NCBI GenBank assembly: GCA_030681645.1
Contig: JAUXRX010000017.1
Location: 124,001-188,000 of the forward strand
DNA: 64,000 bases
Direction: 5' to 3'
Source: Archangium sp.
GTDB taxonomy: Bacteria > Myxococcota > Myxococcia > Myxococcales > Myxococcaceae
Both the position numbers and the translations under genes were made by a program. Numbering within the stretch: position 1 is the first letter of the stretch; every line of letters starts with the position of its first letter. The notes below the pieces were generated by a model, which ran no database searches, had not been told where the DNA came from, and saw nothing but the letters and a program-made list of their open reading frames with translations. Of this stretch, positions 8,692-17,463 are shown one piece after another.

Positions 8692-9435
8692 TCAGCTCCG
8701 CGAGAAGATGGTGAGGGCGGCCTGGGCGCAGACGCGCGCGCCTTCGGGGGCCACCAGGTACAGCGCGCCGCCGCCGCACATGATCGACACGCCGAAGCCG
8801 AGGTTGGACAGCGAGAGCTGGGGTGAGGCCTTGCCGAGCAGGCCGAGCACCGCGTAGCCGAACAGCGAGGCCGCGAAGAGCGGGTAGGCGACGCGGATCG
8901 CCAGCGTCACCGCGAAGATCACCTGCCGCACCATCGCCGACGAGAGCGTGATCACGTCGACCGTGCCTCCGGGTGGGACCTCCTTGAGGCTGCGCACGAT
9001 CCACGCGATCGCTTCGGTGTGGATTCCCAGCGTCAGCGCCACGCCGAGCGCGAGGGCTCCGTAGAGCTCGCCCACCGTCGTCGACTCGGCGCCGCTGTTC
9101 GGGTTGATCATGTGGCCAAAGCCCAGGCCCATCGCGCCGCTCGCCGTCTGGCCGCCGAACTGCGCGGCGTCGAGCACCAGCCGGGAAGAGAGGCCCGCGG
9201 CGAGACCCACTGCCAGCTCGGACAGCACCAGGCCGGCCAGCGTGCCGAAGTTGTCCGGCACGGCGATGGTGGGCATCCCCGCGGCGGAGAACGCGAGGAA
9301 GGAGATCGCGAAGGCCAGCGTCGCCTTGATTCGCATCGGGATCGATTTGGAGCTGAGTACTGGCGCGGTGCCCATCAGCGCGGAGATCCGGGTCAGGACC
9401 AGCACGAAGCCGAGGATCAGGTTGAGGGGGAGCAT
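8692..9435 (-). CDS. fliR: Flagellar export gate protein FliR
   Basis: Polytopic membrane protein of the export gate, 247 residues, close to the usual 250-260. It shows the FliR start (VLTRISALMGTAPVLSSKSIP, then a basic turn MRIKATLAFAISFL) and the conserved SELAVGLAAGLSSRLVLDAAQFGG region. It lies between fliQ and flhB in the standard order fliP-fliQ-fliR-flhB. Core membrane topology is clear from several long hydrophobic stretches. Confidence 0.94.
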   Translation of the reverse strand: MLPLNLILGFVLVLTRISALMGTAPVLSSKSIPMRIKATLAFAISFLAFSAAGMPTIAVPDNFGTLAGLVLSELAVGLAAGLSSRLVLDAAQFGGQTASGAMGLGFGHMINPNSGAESTTVGELYGALALGVALTLGIHTEAIAWIVRSLKEVPPGGTVDVITLSSAMVRQVIFAVTLAIRVAYPLFAASLFGYAVLGLLGKASPQLSLSNLGFGVSIMCGGGALYLVAPEGARVCAQAALTIFSRS

Positions 9436-9466
9436 CGGCTTGCCCTCTCCCGGTCGTCGCGGGGGC

Positions 9467-9736
9467 TCACAGCGGCGGCGCTCCCATGCGCTCGATCGCC
9501 ACGTGAAGGAACCGCGCGAGCCGCTCCATCATCCACGGCCCCAGGAAGATCGCGAGCAGCACCACCGTGGCGATGCGCGGCACCGCGCCCACCGACGGCT
9601 CCTGAATCTGCGTCGCCGACTGCAGCACGCCCATCACCAGCCCCACCACCAGCAGCCCGCCGAGCAGTGGCCCCCCCACCACGCCCAGCAGGGTCATTCC
9701 CTCGCGAAACAGGGCACTGAGCGCGTCGCTGTTCAT
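9467..9736 (-). CDS. fliQ: Flagellar export gate protein FliQ
   Basis: Small 89-residue protein with two hydrophobic hairpins (residues about 14-37 and 52-75), the expected size and layout of FliQ. The conserved FliQ element near the second helix is visible as ATQIQEPSVGAVPRIATVVL. It overlaps the fliP stop by four bases, and fliR starts 31 bases later. Confidence 0.93.
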   Translation of the reverse strand: MNSDALSALFREGMTLLGVVGGPLLGGLLVVGLVMGVLQSATQIQEPSVGAVPRIATVVLLAIFLGPWMMERLARFLHVAIERMGAPPL

Positions 9737-10413
9737 CCGAAGCTCCTCACCAGCGACTGCACCAGCAGGTGCCAGCCATCAGCGAGCAGGAAGATGCCCA
9801 CCTTGAGCGGCAGCGACACCAGGGTCGGCGGCACCATCATCATGCCCAGCGCCATCAACGTCGCGCTCACCAGCAGGTCGATGAGCAGCAGCGGAATGAA
9901 CAGGAACAGCCCCATGCGGAACGCGGTGGTCAGCTCCGAGACCATGAAGGCCGGCACCGCGATGTGCAGGGGCACGTCTTCCGCCCGGGTGGGGCGCGCG
10001 CTGCCGGACAGCTCGTAGAACAGCCGCAGGTCGTCAGGGCGGGTCTGCTTGAGCAGGAACTCGAGCACCGGCGCCGAGCCACGGTCCAGCGCCTGCTGCC
10101 CGGTGATCTGATCCTCGAGGTAGGGAGAGAGCGCCGCCGAGTTCACCTTCGCGAAGGTGGGCGCCATCACGAACGCAGTGAGCGCCAGCGACAGCGCCAC
10201 CACCACCTGGTTGGGAGGCAGCGACGGCGTGCCCAGCGCCTGCCGCAGAAACGACATCACGATGATGATGCGGGTGAAGCTGGTGATCGAGATCAGCGCG
10301 CCCGCCGCGAAGGACAACGCCGTCATCAGCAGGAAGAGCTTCACCGCCGACGAGCCGCCGCCCACCGAGATCTGCATCGGCGCGTCCGCCGCCGCGAGCA
10401 CGAGCAGGTTCAC
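9733..10413 (-). CDS. fliP: Flagellar export gate protein FliP
   Basis: Core export gate protein of 226 residues. The family signature is plain: SFTRIIIVMSFLRQALGTPSLPPNQVV in the N-terminal half and a C-terminal segment with MALGMMMVPPTLVSLPLKVGIFLLADGW. A short hydrophobic N-terminus may be a cleaved signal, as known for FliP. Overlaps of four bases with both fliO and fliQ indicate translational coupling. Confidence 0.95.
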   Translation of the reverse strand: MNLLVLAAADAPMQISVGGGSSAVKLFLLMTALSFAAGALISITSFTRIIIVMSFLRQALGTPSLPPNQVVVALSLALTAFVMAPTFAKVNSAALSPYLEDQITGQQALDRGSAPVLEFLLKQTRPDDLRLFYELSGSARPTRAEDVPLHIAVPAFMVSELTTAFRMGLFLFIPLLLIDLLVSATLMALGMMMVPPTLVSLPLKVGIFLLADGWHLLVQSLVRSFG

Positions 10414-10985
10414 GGGACCACGCCCCTCATGCCCGCCGCGAGCTTCGCGCGCAGCTCCTGGTCTTCGATCGACTCGAGCAGCGACGCGTCGAACGCCCTC
10501 GCCGGAGACTTGCCCTTGAGCCGCTGGAAGAAGCCCATCGCAGGCGCCGCCACCGCCGCGGGCACCACGTACGGCGCGGGCTCGGGCTGCGGGGCAGGGC
10601 GGTTCATCAACACCGTTACCCCGGCCTCGCTCACGCCCAGCACCAGCCGCTCGCCCAACACGTCGGCGATCACCAGCGAGCGCTTCTCCCCCAGCGACGC
10701 GGCCTCGACGATGTGAATGCTGCCCCCGCTCAGCTGCTTGCGGCGCTTGAGGGTGAACGCGAGCGCGGCGAGGCCGGCGATGGCCAACCCGGGCGCGAGC
10801 AGGTTCTGCGCTGAGAACGACGGCTCGACCTTCAGCTCGGCGGGCTTCGTGCCGATGTCCTTGTTGAAGGCAGCGGCGACGACCGTGTCGGCGGCCGACG
10901 GAGGGGCAGGCGGTTTGTCCGGCGCGGAGCCCTCCGCGGCCACCGGCGTTGCCGCGACGAGCGCGGTGATGATGAGCGCGAGCAT
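10410..10985 (-). CDS. fliO: Flagellar biosynthetic protein FliO
   Basis: A 191-residue protein with a signal-like N-terminus (MLALIITALVAATPVAA), a Pro/Ala-rich periplasmic stretch, one membrane helix (LLAPGLAIAGLAALAF, about residues 62-80) and a cytosolic beta-rich domain (IHIVEAASLGEKRSLVIADVLGERLVLGV) typical of FliO. FliO helps assemble the FliP ring. Sequence conservation in this family is low, so the call leans partly on position between fliN and fliP. Confidence 0.85.
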   Translation of the reverse strand: MLALIITALVAATPVAAEGSAPDKPPAPPSAADTVVAAAFNKDIGTKPAELKVEPSFSAQNLLAPGLAIAGLAALAFTLKRRKQLSGGSIHIVEAASLGEKRSLVIADVLGERLVLGVSEAGVTVLMNRPAPQPEPAPYVVPAAVAAPAMGFFQRLKGKSPARAFDASLLESIEDQELRAKLAAGMRGVVP

Positions 10986-10994
10986 GGTGGCCTT

Positions 10995-11291
10995 TCAGCG
11001 CAAGCGCGCGATGCGCTCGCTCTTCGAGATGATGTCGGTGATGCGAATGCCGAACTTGTCGTTGATGACCACGGCCTCGCCGCGGGCGATCAGCCGGTCG
11101 TTGACCACGATGTCCAGCGGCTCTCCGGCGATCTTGTCGAGCTCGACGACCCCGCCGGGCGTGAGCGCGAGCAGGTCCTGAATGGTCATGCGCGACCGGC
11201 CGAGCTCGATGGTGACGTCGAGCGGCACGTCGAGCAGCAAATCGAGCCTGCGGGTGGAGACCGGCTCTTCGACCTGGGCTTCAGCGCTCAT
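10995..11291 (-). CDS. fliN: Flagellar motor switch protein FliN
   Basis: C-ring protein of 98 residues made of a single SpoA/SPOA domain: LDVPLDVTIELGRSRMTIQDLLALTPGGVVELDKIAGEPLDI, ending with the RITDIISKSERIARL tail. This is the short FliN form without the long N-terminal extension seen in some proteobacteria. It lies between fliM and fliO, 13 bases after the fliM stop. Confidence 0.94.
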   Translation of the reverse strand: MSAEAQVEEPVSTRRLDLLLDVPLDVTIELGRSRMTIQDLLALTPGGVVELDKIAGEPLDIVVNDRLIARGEAVVINDKFGIRITDIISKSERIARLR

Positions 11292-11304
11292 GTGTCATTC
11301 CCCT

Positions 11305-12351
11305 TCAAGCTGCGTGTTTTTCGGTGGCGGCGGGCGGCTGTTGTTCGAACGGCCGGCGGATCTCGGCGCAGGGGCCGCGATCGAGCTCGATGCAGAGCGC
11401 GCCGCCCACCACCTTCGGCTGGCCGGTGAACTTCGCCCGGCCCTCCACGAAGATGGGCAACGAGGCGCCCTCGCTGGTGCCCAGGGTGAGCACCGCGCCC
11501 ACGTCGAGGTCGAGCAGCTTGCGCAGCGACAGGCGGGTGGTGCCCAGCAGCGCGCGGAGCTCGACCTCGGCCTGTGAGATCTCTTCCTCGAGGCGGTTCG
11601 CGAAGCCCGCGTCCGAGATGGTGCTCAGCTTCGGCGGCGACATGAGCGCCTTCTTCGCCGGCTCGATCGCCGTGTACGGCATGGCGAGCTGAATGAGGCC
11701 CTTGATCGCCCCGTCGAGCTCGAAGCTGCACAGCACCGCGGCTTCGTTGACAGGCGCGATGGCTGCCAGGCGCGGGTCCGACTCGAAGCGGGCGATCTCC
11801 GGGCGGAAGGGCAACACCGGCGCCCACGCGTCTCGCATGCCATCGGTGAACATCGCCAGCAGCCGGCCCAGCACCTTGCGCTCGACGTTGGTCAGCTCGC
11901 GGCGCTCGGCCGGCGGAGGCGCGCTGGAGGCCTCTTCCGAGTGATTGCGCTTGTCCCCCAGCGCGGCGGCGATCAGCGCGTCGGCCAGGCCCGGCTCGAG
12001 CACCAGCAGCGCCTGGCTGCCTGCCTTGCCCAGCGAGAGCAGGCCGACGGTGGTGGGCGGCGCGAGCAGCGAGTTGAAGTCACCGAACTTGAGCAGCGAC
12101 GCGGGGCCGCAGCTCACCCGCACCTCGAGCCGGGTGCGGCCCGAGAGCCCCATGGCGAAGTGCGAGGCGATCTGCTCGTTGATCGCGTCGAGGGTGGGCA
12201 TCTGCCCGCGGATGACGCGATCCTGGCTGGTGAGATCGTACGGCACCGCCGCGCCCCGGCCCTTGGGCGCCTGCGGGGCGACGCGGCCATCCTGGATGGC
12301 CGACATCAGCGCGTTGATCTCGTCCGTGTTCAGCAGCACGCCACCCGCCAT
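11305..12351 (-). CDS. fliM: Flagellar motor switch protein FliM
   Basis: C-ring protein of 348 residues. The N-terminus has an LNTDEINALMSAI segment corresponding to the CheY-P binding motif (LSQDEIDALL in enterics), which suggests the switch responds to a CheY-like regulator. The middle domain begins YDLTSQDRVIRGQMPTLDAINEQIA, and a C-terminal SpoA-type domain ends the protein. It follows fliL by 27 bases. Confidence 0.94.
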   Translation of the reverse strand: MAGGVLLNTDEINALMSAIQDGRVAPQAPKGRGAAVPYDLTSQDRVIRGQMPTLDAINEQIASHFAMGLSGRTRLEVRVSCGPASLLKFGDFNSLLAPPTTVGLLSLGKAGSQALLVLEPGLADALIAAALGDKRNHSEEASSAPPPAERRELTNVERKVLGRLLAMFTDGMRDAWAPVLPFRPEIARFESDPRLAAIAPVNEAAVLCSFELDGAIKGLIQLAMPYTAIEPAKKALMSPPKLSTISDAGFANRLEEEISQAEVELRALLGTTRLSLRKLLDLDVGAVLTLGTSEGASLPIFVEGRAKFTGQPKVVGGALCIELDRGPCAEIRRPFEQQPPAATEKHAA

Positions 12352-12378
12352 GGTGAAGCTCCTCGAGTGACCGTTGAT

Positions 12379-12963
12379 TCACTGCACGACGAAGTCTGAG
12401 ATGTAGAGCGCGCGAAACCGCGCCTCGGGCACCAGCTCCCGCAGCTTCTGCTGGAGCGCGTCCTTGGTGCGGGTCAGGCCCTCGCTGCCCCGCAGCTCTT
12501 CGACCGTGCGATCCGACAGGTAGCTGATGAAGGCATCGCGCACGCGCGGCAGGTTGGCCGTGAGGCGCTCCTTGTCGGGCTCGGCCATCACCTCGACCTC
12601 GAAGGTGATGCGCGCGTAGCGGTCGAGGTCCGGGTTGCGCAGGTGCACCACGAAGTCGGGCAGCTTCACCATCGGGCCGGGCGCGCCGGCCATCGCGACG
12701 GGCTGTTCCCCTTCCTTCCCCTTGCCCTCTTCCTTCTTCGCTTCACCCTTCACCGCGGGCTCGGCCTTCTCGTCAGGCTTTGCCTCGGCCTCGTCAACGT
12801 GCTCCTCGGAGTTCGCTGGCGCCGGCGGGTGAGTCATCTGGTAGCCCATGAAGCCCAGCACGCCGACCAGCAGCAGGCTGTTGAAGCCGATCAGGATCGG
12901 CATGAGCTTGCTGGACGCCGGCGGAGGAGGTGTGGCGGGCCCAGCCTTCTTCTCGTCGCTCAT
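12379..12963 (-). CDS. fliL: Flagellar stator-associated protein FliL
   Basis: Single-pass membrane protein of 194 residues: short cytosolic N-terminus, one helix (LMPILIGFNSLLLVGVLGFMGYQM, about 18-41), an acidic and lysine-rich linker, then the periplasmic FliL domain (VHLRNPDLDRYARITFEVEV ... VRDAFISYLSDRTVEEL). FliL rings surround stators and support torque. It is placed between motB and fliM, the usual order in this operon type. Confidence 0.92.
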   Translation of the reverse strand: MSDEKKAGPATPPPPASSKLMPILIGFNSLLLVGVLGFMGYQMTHPPAPANSEEHVDEAEAKPDEKAEPAVKGEAKKEEGKGKEGEQPVAMAGAPGPMVKLPDFVVHLRNPDLDRYARITFEVEVMAEPDKERLTANLPRVRDAFISYLSDRTVEELRGSEGLTRTKDALQQKLRELVPEARFRALYISDFVVQ

Positions 12964-12999
12964 GCCGTTCGACTGAGCAACGCATGTGCCTGTGACGCG

Positions 13000-13788
13000 T
13001 CAGGGGGTTGGCGTCGGTGAGGGCAGGTAAGCCCTCGGATCCTGCGGGGGAACCTCGAGGATGATCTCGATGCGGCGGTTGAGTTCCCGGTTGTCCGGGG
13101 TGTCGTTCGACACCAGGGGATGACTCGACCCCAGGCCCGCGGCGGTGAGGCGGGTGTTCGCCACGCCGTGCGCCTGCTCGAGGTAGGACACCACCGTCGC
13201 CGCCCGGGCCGCCGAGAGGTCCCAGTTGTTGCGGAAGCGCAGCGAGGTGATCGGCCCGTCGTCGGTGTGGCCTTCCACCCGGATCAGCTGGCCTGACTCG
13301 GCCAGCTCGCTCGAGATGGCGTCGAGCACTGCCAGGGCCTCCGGGCGCAGCGCCGCCGAGGCGGGGTCGAAGAAGCGGTACGCCGCCAGCCGCAGCCGCA
13401 GCTTCCCGTTCTCCACCTCGACGATCACGGTGGGCGTCTTCTCCTTGCGCAGGAGGAAGGGCTTGAGCGACTTCTCCAGCTTGCGCCGGGTCTCTTCGAC
13501 CAGCTTCTTCTGCATGCTCGACACCACCGGGTCTCCGCCCAGGTTGGTGACGCAGCCGCCTTCGGTGGGCGGGCCGCGGAAGAGCGCCAGCTTGGTCACG
13601 CCGCCTTCACCCTTGAAGTGCAGCGCCCAGCGCATCGACTCGCTCGCCTGCGCCAGCTTGCTCGTGTCCACCCGGCTCGAGGCGTAGAGCACCACGAAGA
13701 CGGCGAAGAGCAGCGTCAGGAGGTCGGCGTACGAGATGACCCACCGCTCGTGGTTCTCGTGTTCCTCATGTTTGTGCTTCTTCGCCAT
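13000..13788 (-). CDS. motB: Flagellar motor stator protein MotB
   Basis: Stator subunit of 262 residues: basic His/Lys-rich N-terminus, one transmembrane helix with the essential proton-binding Asp22 in ISYADLLTLLFAVFVVLYA, and a C-terminal OmpA-like peptidoglycan-binding domain (VEGHTDD, FRNNWDLSAARAATVVSYL, NRRIEIILE). The aspartate and sequence type fit a proton-driven stator, although ion choice cannot be proved here. It is separated from motA by a plus-strand oxygenase gene, so it must be transcribed from a promoter in or beyond the 51-base gap, or by read-through. Confidence 0.94.
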   Translation of the reverse strand: MAKKHKHEEHENHERWVISYADLLTLLFAVFVVLYASSRVDTSKLAQASESMRWALHFKGEGGVTKLALFRGPPTEGGCVTNLGGDPVVSSMQKKLVEETRRKLEKSLKPFLLRKEKTPTVIVEVENGKLRLRLAAYRFFDPASAALRPEALAVLDAISSELAESGQLIRVEGHTDDGPITSLRFRNNWDLSAARAATVVSYLEQAHGVANTRLTAAGLGSSHPLVSNDTPDNRELNRRIEIILEVPPQDPRAYLPSPTPTP

Positions 13789-13839
13789 GGCTCATTGACT
13801 CATCGGCACGTCGAGAGGGGAGCTAAACAAGGCGTCTGC

Positions 13840-14406
13840 ATGTTCACGGCGACCGAAGTGGAGCAGTTGGGCTCGAGAGGCTTCTTCACCAAGCCTGCCT
13901 TTCTGGGCCCTTCGCTGGCGCTGCAGGTGCGCGCCGAAGCGCAAAGGGTGCCGATGAAGCGCGCGGGCATTCGCCGCGGGCACGAGCTCGACGACGCGGT
14001 GCGCACCGATGAGATCGCCTGGCTGACGGCCGGCGAGGCCACGGGCGCGCTGGCCGAGGCCGTGGCCCACTTCGCCGCGCTCATGCAGCCGCTCAACGAA
14101 GCGGCGTGGTTGGGGCTGCGCAGCTTCGATCTGCAGCTCTCGCACTACGGGCCGGGGGCTCACTACGCGCGGCACCGCGACGCGTTCCCCGGACAGGACA
14201 ACCGGCGGGTGACGGCGATCGTCTACTTGAACGAAGGCTGGGGCCCCCAACACGGAGGGCAGCTGCGGCTTCACGTGGCCCCGCCGATCGACCTCGAGCC
14301 CACCCTGGATCGCCTGGTGATCTTCCGTTCCGAACTGGTCGAGCACGAGGTGCTCGAGTCGAAGGCCGACCGCTGGGCGTTGACCGCCTGGTTCTCGGCC
14401 CGGTGA
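13840..14406 (+). CDS. 2-oxoglutarate/Fe(II)-dependent oxygenase, prolyl-4-hydroxylase-like
   Basis: A 188-residue protein of the prolyl-4-hydroxylase/PKHD superfamily. Iron ligands can be placed at His112 and Asp114 (HYARHRDAF) and His169 (LVEHEV), with Arg178 as the 2-oxoglutarate carboxylate partner. Surrounding strands (RVTAIVYLNEGW, GGQLRLH, LVIFRSELVEHEV) match the double-stranded beta-helix core. The start is the ATG before FTATEV; the open frame upstream lies over motB. Bacterial relatives hydroxylate proteins such as EF-Tu, but the substrate here is unknown. It lies on the strand opposite to motA and motB and ends one base before the motA stop codon. Confidence 0.85.
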   Translation: MFTATEVEQLGSRGFFTKPAFLGPSLALQVRAEAQRVPMKRAGIRRGHELDDAVRTDEIAWLTAGEATGALAEAVAHFAALMQPLNEAAWLGLRSFDLQLSHYGPGAHYARHRDAFPGQDNRRVTAIVYLNEGWGPQHGGQLRLHVAPPIDLEPTLDRLVIFRSELVEHEVLESKADRWALTAWFSAR

Positions 14407-14407
14407 C

Positions 14408-15193
14408 TCATGAGGGCTTCGCGGCAGGCGCCCTGGCTGCGTGCTTGCCGTGCGCTCCGGCGAAGCTCTTGAGCTTCTCCTCGAGGATGCGGGGGTTGAG
14501 CCCTTCTTGAATGGAGAGCACGCCCTCCGAGATGAGGACCTTCCGTTCCTTCTCCAGCGCCACCCGGCGCTTGAGCTTGTTGGCGATGGGCAGCGCGATC
14601 AGGTTGGCCGCGCCGACGCCGTAGACCGTGGCCACGAACGCGACGGCGATGCCGGGGCCGAGCTTCGACGGGTCGTCGAGGTTCTCCATCACGTGAATGA
14701 GGCCGAACACGGCCCCGAGCACACCGACCGTCGGGCAGAGCGCTCCGAAGTCGCCCCAGATCTTCGCGTGCACCGTGCCCTCTTCGGCTTCGACCTCGAT
14801 CTCGGTCTCGAGCGTGTTGCGCGCGACGCTCGCCTCCACGCCGTCGACCAGGAAGCCCAGCGCCCGCTTGAGGAACGGATCCTTGATCTCGGTGAGCTTG
14901 CTCTCGAGCGCCAGCACGCCGTCGCGGCGGGCGACCGTGGCCAGGTCCACCAGCTGGGCCATCAGCGGCACCATGTCGTTGGGCTTCTCGACCAGCGCCA
15001 GCTTGAAGGCCTTGAGCCCGCCGATGATCTCGCCGAGCGGGTACGAGACCGCCACTGCGCCCACGGTGCCGCCGATCACGATCAAGAAGGCGGTGAGCTG
15101 GAGCAGCGAACCGGCGTGCCCGCCCTCGAGCTTCTGCCCGAGCAGGAGCATGCCGATCGAGAACACGATTCCGGGAATGGTCGTCTTATCCAT
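14408..15193 (-). CDS. motA: Flagellar motor stator protein MotA
   Basis: Stator subunit of 261 residues with four membrane helices, the cytosolic loop with RRDGVLALES and FLKRALGFLVDG, and the conserved third and fourth helices (ALCPTVGVLGAVFGLIHVMENLDDP, GPGIAVAFVATVYGVGAANLIALPIANKL). This is the MotA/PomA type found in fla operons with flbD. Its start overlaps flbD by eight bases. Confidence 0.95.
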   Translation of the reverse strand: MDKTTIPGIVFSIGMLLLGQKLEGGHAGSLLQLTAFLIVIGGTVGAVAVSYPLGEIIGGLKAFKLALVEKPNDMVPLMAQLVDLATVARRDGVLALESKLTEIKDPFLKRALGFLVDGVEASVARNTLETEIEVEAEEGTVHAKIWGDFGALCPTVGVLGAVFGLIHVMENLDDPSKLGPGIAVAFVATVYGVGAANLIALPIANKLKRRVALEKERKVLISEGVLSIQEGLNPRILEEKLKSFAGAHGKHAARAPAAKPS

Positions 15194-15383
15194 GCTCGCC
15201 CCCAGGGAACGTCGACCGCCGGAAGGCTCGCACCCGCTCCATCAGCTCTGCCAGCGGCTCGCGAATCAACATCCGCTGCCCGCCGGACATCGTGATCACC
15301 GTGTCCGGGGTCGACTCTGCGAAGACGATCAACTCGTCGTTGACGGCGATGGTGTGTCCGTCGAGCTTGGTGAGGAGGATCAT
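15186..15383 (-). CDS. flbD: FlbD family flagellar protein
   Basis: A 65-residue protein starting MILLTKLDGHTIAVNDELIV, typical of the small FlbD (SwrD/YlzI) family located between flgE and motA in many fla operons. This family is distinct from the Caulobacter response regulator also called FlbD. SwrD in Bacillus raises motor torque; the role here is inferred. The chosen ATG at 15383 matches family N-termini rather than the upstream in-frame ATG. Confidence 0.85.
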   Translation of the reverse strand: MILLTKLDGHTIAVNDELIVFAESTPDTVITMSGGQRMLIREPLAELMERVRAFRRSTFPGGEHG

Positions 15384-15475
15384 GGTGCGTGCCCTTCGCC
15401 ATCTCTTCGGCACGGCGCGCGTCGGACTTGAGGCGCGTCAGGGAATTGGCGAGGGGGCCACTTCTCACCTCACGC

Positions 15476-16765
15476 CTACCGCTTGATCTGCATCAGCTCC
15501 TGCAGCAGCTGATCGGCGGTGGTGATCGTCTTCGAGTTCGCCTGGAAGCCGCGCTGCGCGGCGATCATGCGCACGAACTCGTTGGCGAGGTCGACGTTCG
15601 ACTGCTCGAGCGCACCCGACTTGATGACCCCGCGGCCGCCTGCGCCCGGGTCGCCGATGGTCGGCTGCCCGGAGTCCACCGTCTCCTGCAGCATGTTGCC
15701 GCCCATGCGCTGCAGGCGATCTGGCGCCTCGAAGTCGGCCACCGCCACCTGGCCGAGAATGCGCGTCGCGCCGTTGGTGAAGGCGCCGATCACCTCGCCC
15801 CTGGTGTTGATCTGAATGCTCGCCAGCTCACCGTACGAGCTGCCGTCCTGGCTGACGAACGTGGTCGTGCCCGCGCCGGCGAACTGGGTGACGCCGTCGA
15901 GCCCGGTGCCCGTGGGGATCGGGGTGCCCAGGTTGAAGGTGAGCGCCTGCGGCTGGGTGGCGCCCGTGGGCAGGAAGTTCGAGCTCTGGGTCGAGCTCAC
16001 CAGCGCGCCGGCGGTGTCGAAGTCGAGCGTGCCGGTGGCGATCTCGCTGCCCTGGCCGGCGGTGCCGCCGGTGACGTTCGCGCCGTCGGTGACCGCGTGG
16101 AATTCCCAGGTGCCCGGGGCGGTGTGCTGCCAGTACACGTCGACCGTGTGGGCGTTGCCCAGCGTGTCGTAGATGGTGGTGGTGGTGGCGAACGAGGCCG
16201 TCGCCGACGGGTCGAGCGGGTCGAAGGCCGCGGTGGGAATCGGCGCGTTCGAGTCGAGGTTGGCGCGAATGGTGATGTTCCCCGTGGGCACCGCGACGGC
16301 CGTGGCGCTGCCCACCTTGAGATCGCCGATGTTGCCGCGCGCCTGGCCGGTGCCCGTGTTCGGGTAGCCCTGCACGCGCAGCCCGTCGAGCGTCGAGAGG
16401 TAGTCCGACTCGTCGACGCGGAACTGGCCCGCGCGCGTGTAGAACTGGCCCTGCACGCCGGCCTGCGCGCCGCGCACCACGAAGTAGCCCGAGCCGTCGA
16501 GCGCGAGATCGGTGGCCAGGCCCGTTTCCATGATCGAGCCCTGCGTCACCAGCCGCTGAATCGCCTGGAGCCGCGAGCCCAGGCCCATCTGGCCACCCCC
16601 GGGCGAGCCGATGATCTCCTGGAGCAGCTGGTCCTGGAACGCGGCGCGGCCGGCCTTGAAGCCGATGGTGTTGGCGTTGGCGATGTTGTCGCCGATGACC
16701 GACAGCTCGGTGCTGTTGGCCTGCAACCCGGCGGTGCCGGTGGTGAGGGCAGAGAGAAGGCTCAT
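15476..16765 (-). CDS. flgE: Flagellar hook protein FlgE
   Basis: Hook protein of 429 residues, within the common range. The N-terminal rod/hook signature is LSVIGDNIANANTIGFKAGRAAFQD and the C-terminal one is QSNVDLANEFVRMIAAQRGFQANSKTITTADQLLQEL. The middle holds Thr/Gly-rich beta domains. It is exported unprocessed by the type III apparatus and capped by FlgD, whose gene is immediately upstream. The gap of 92 bases to flbD contains no recognisable promoter. Confidence 0.95.
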   Translation of the reverse strand: MSLLSALTTGTAGLQANSTELSVIGDNIANANTIGFKAGRAAFQDQLLQEIIGSPGGGQMGLGSRLQAIQRLVTQGSIMETGLATDLALDGSGYFVVRGAQAGVQGQFYTRAGQFRVDESDYLSTLDGLRVQGYPNTGTGQARGNIGDLKVGSATAVAVPTGNITIRANLDSNAPIPTAAFDPLDPSATASFATTTTIYDTLGNAHTVDVYWQHTAPGTWEFHAVTDGANVTGGTAGQGSEIATGTLDFDTAGALVSSTQSSNFLPTGATQPQALTFNLGTPIPTGTGLDGVTQFAGAGTTTFVSQDGSSYGELASIQINTRGEVIGAFTNGATRILGQVAVADFEAPDRLQRMGGNMLQETVDSGQPTIGDPGAGGRGVIKSGALEQSNVDLANEFVRMIAAQRGFQANSKTITTADQLLQELMQIKR

Positions 16766-16769
16766 GGGT

Positions 16770-17459
16770 TCAGGCTCCTGGTGGTGGTGCGTTGGTGGTG
16801 GCGGCTTCGGCGATCTGAATGATGTCGGACATCTTCACGCGCACCCCGTTGAGGATGAGCTCGGGGTAGCCCGCCTCGAAGGTGACGCCGGTGGCGCGCG
16901 CGCGGTTGCGGGGGGCGATGGCGATGCTCTCGCCCTTCTCGTCCTTCGCGGTGAGCGTCACCTTGTACTTGCCGGGCGGGAGCGAGGTGGTGCCCCAGTC
17001 GAAGCTGACGGTGCCAGCCTGCTGATCGTGCATGACCAGCTTGGCCACCTCTTTGCCGTTCTCGTCGGTGATGATCGCGTTGACCTGCGTCGCCGACTCC
17101 GCCAGCTCGCCCTGGATCTGCGGGGTGGGGTTGGCGGCCGTCGCGGCGATGCTGTCGGTGCGGTAGATGATGTCTTTCCCCACCAGGTTGGCCACCGAGG
17201 TCTGGTTGTTCGCGGCCTGCGCGATGATCAGCGCGTCGAGCCGGCTGTTGGCGGCCTCGGCCTGCTCCACGCTGGCGAACTGCGCCAGCTGCGCGATGAA
17301 GGCCTGGTTGTCGGTGGGGGCGAGGGGATCCTGGTTGGCGAGCTGGGTGGTGAGCAGCTTGAGGAACTCGTTCTTGCCGAGCGCGCGCGAGCCGGTCGCC
17401 GCGGCGCTGCTCGGGGGGGCTCCGGTGGTGCTGCTCAGACCTTCGATGGAGTTGGGCAT
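16770..17459 (-). CDS. flgD: Flagellar hook cap protein FlgD
   Basis: Hook assembly scaffold of 229 residues. The conserved N-terminal segment is [40 protein letters not shown], and the C-terminal part has the FlgD Ig-like fold ([26 protein letters not shown]). It lies between fliK and flgE, with four bases on either side. Confidence 0.94.
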   Translation of the reverse strand: MPNSIEGLSSTTGAPPSSAAATGSRALGKNEFLKLLTTQLANQDPLAPTDNQAFIAQLAQFASVEQAEAANSRLDALIIAQAANNQTSVANLVGKDIIYRTDSIAATAANPTPQIQGELAESATQVNAIITDENGKEVAKLVMHDQQAGTVSFDWGTTSLPPGKYKVTLTAKDEKGESIAIAPRNRARATGVTFEAGYPELILNGVRVKMSDIIQIAEAATTNAPPPGA

Positions 17460-17463
17460 GGCG

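Noticed and set aside
13793..13839. Sigma-28-like -10 box (GCCGATGA on the minus strand) upstream of motB
   Set aside because: No TAAA-type -35 at the right distance, and the predicted start would leave a leader of about five bases without a ribosome site.
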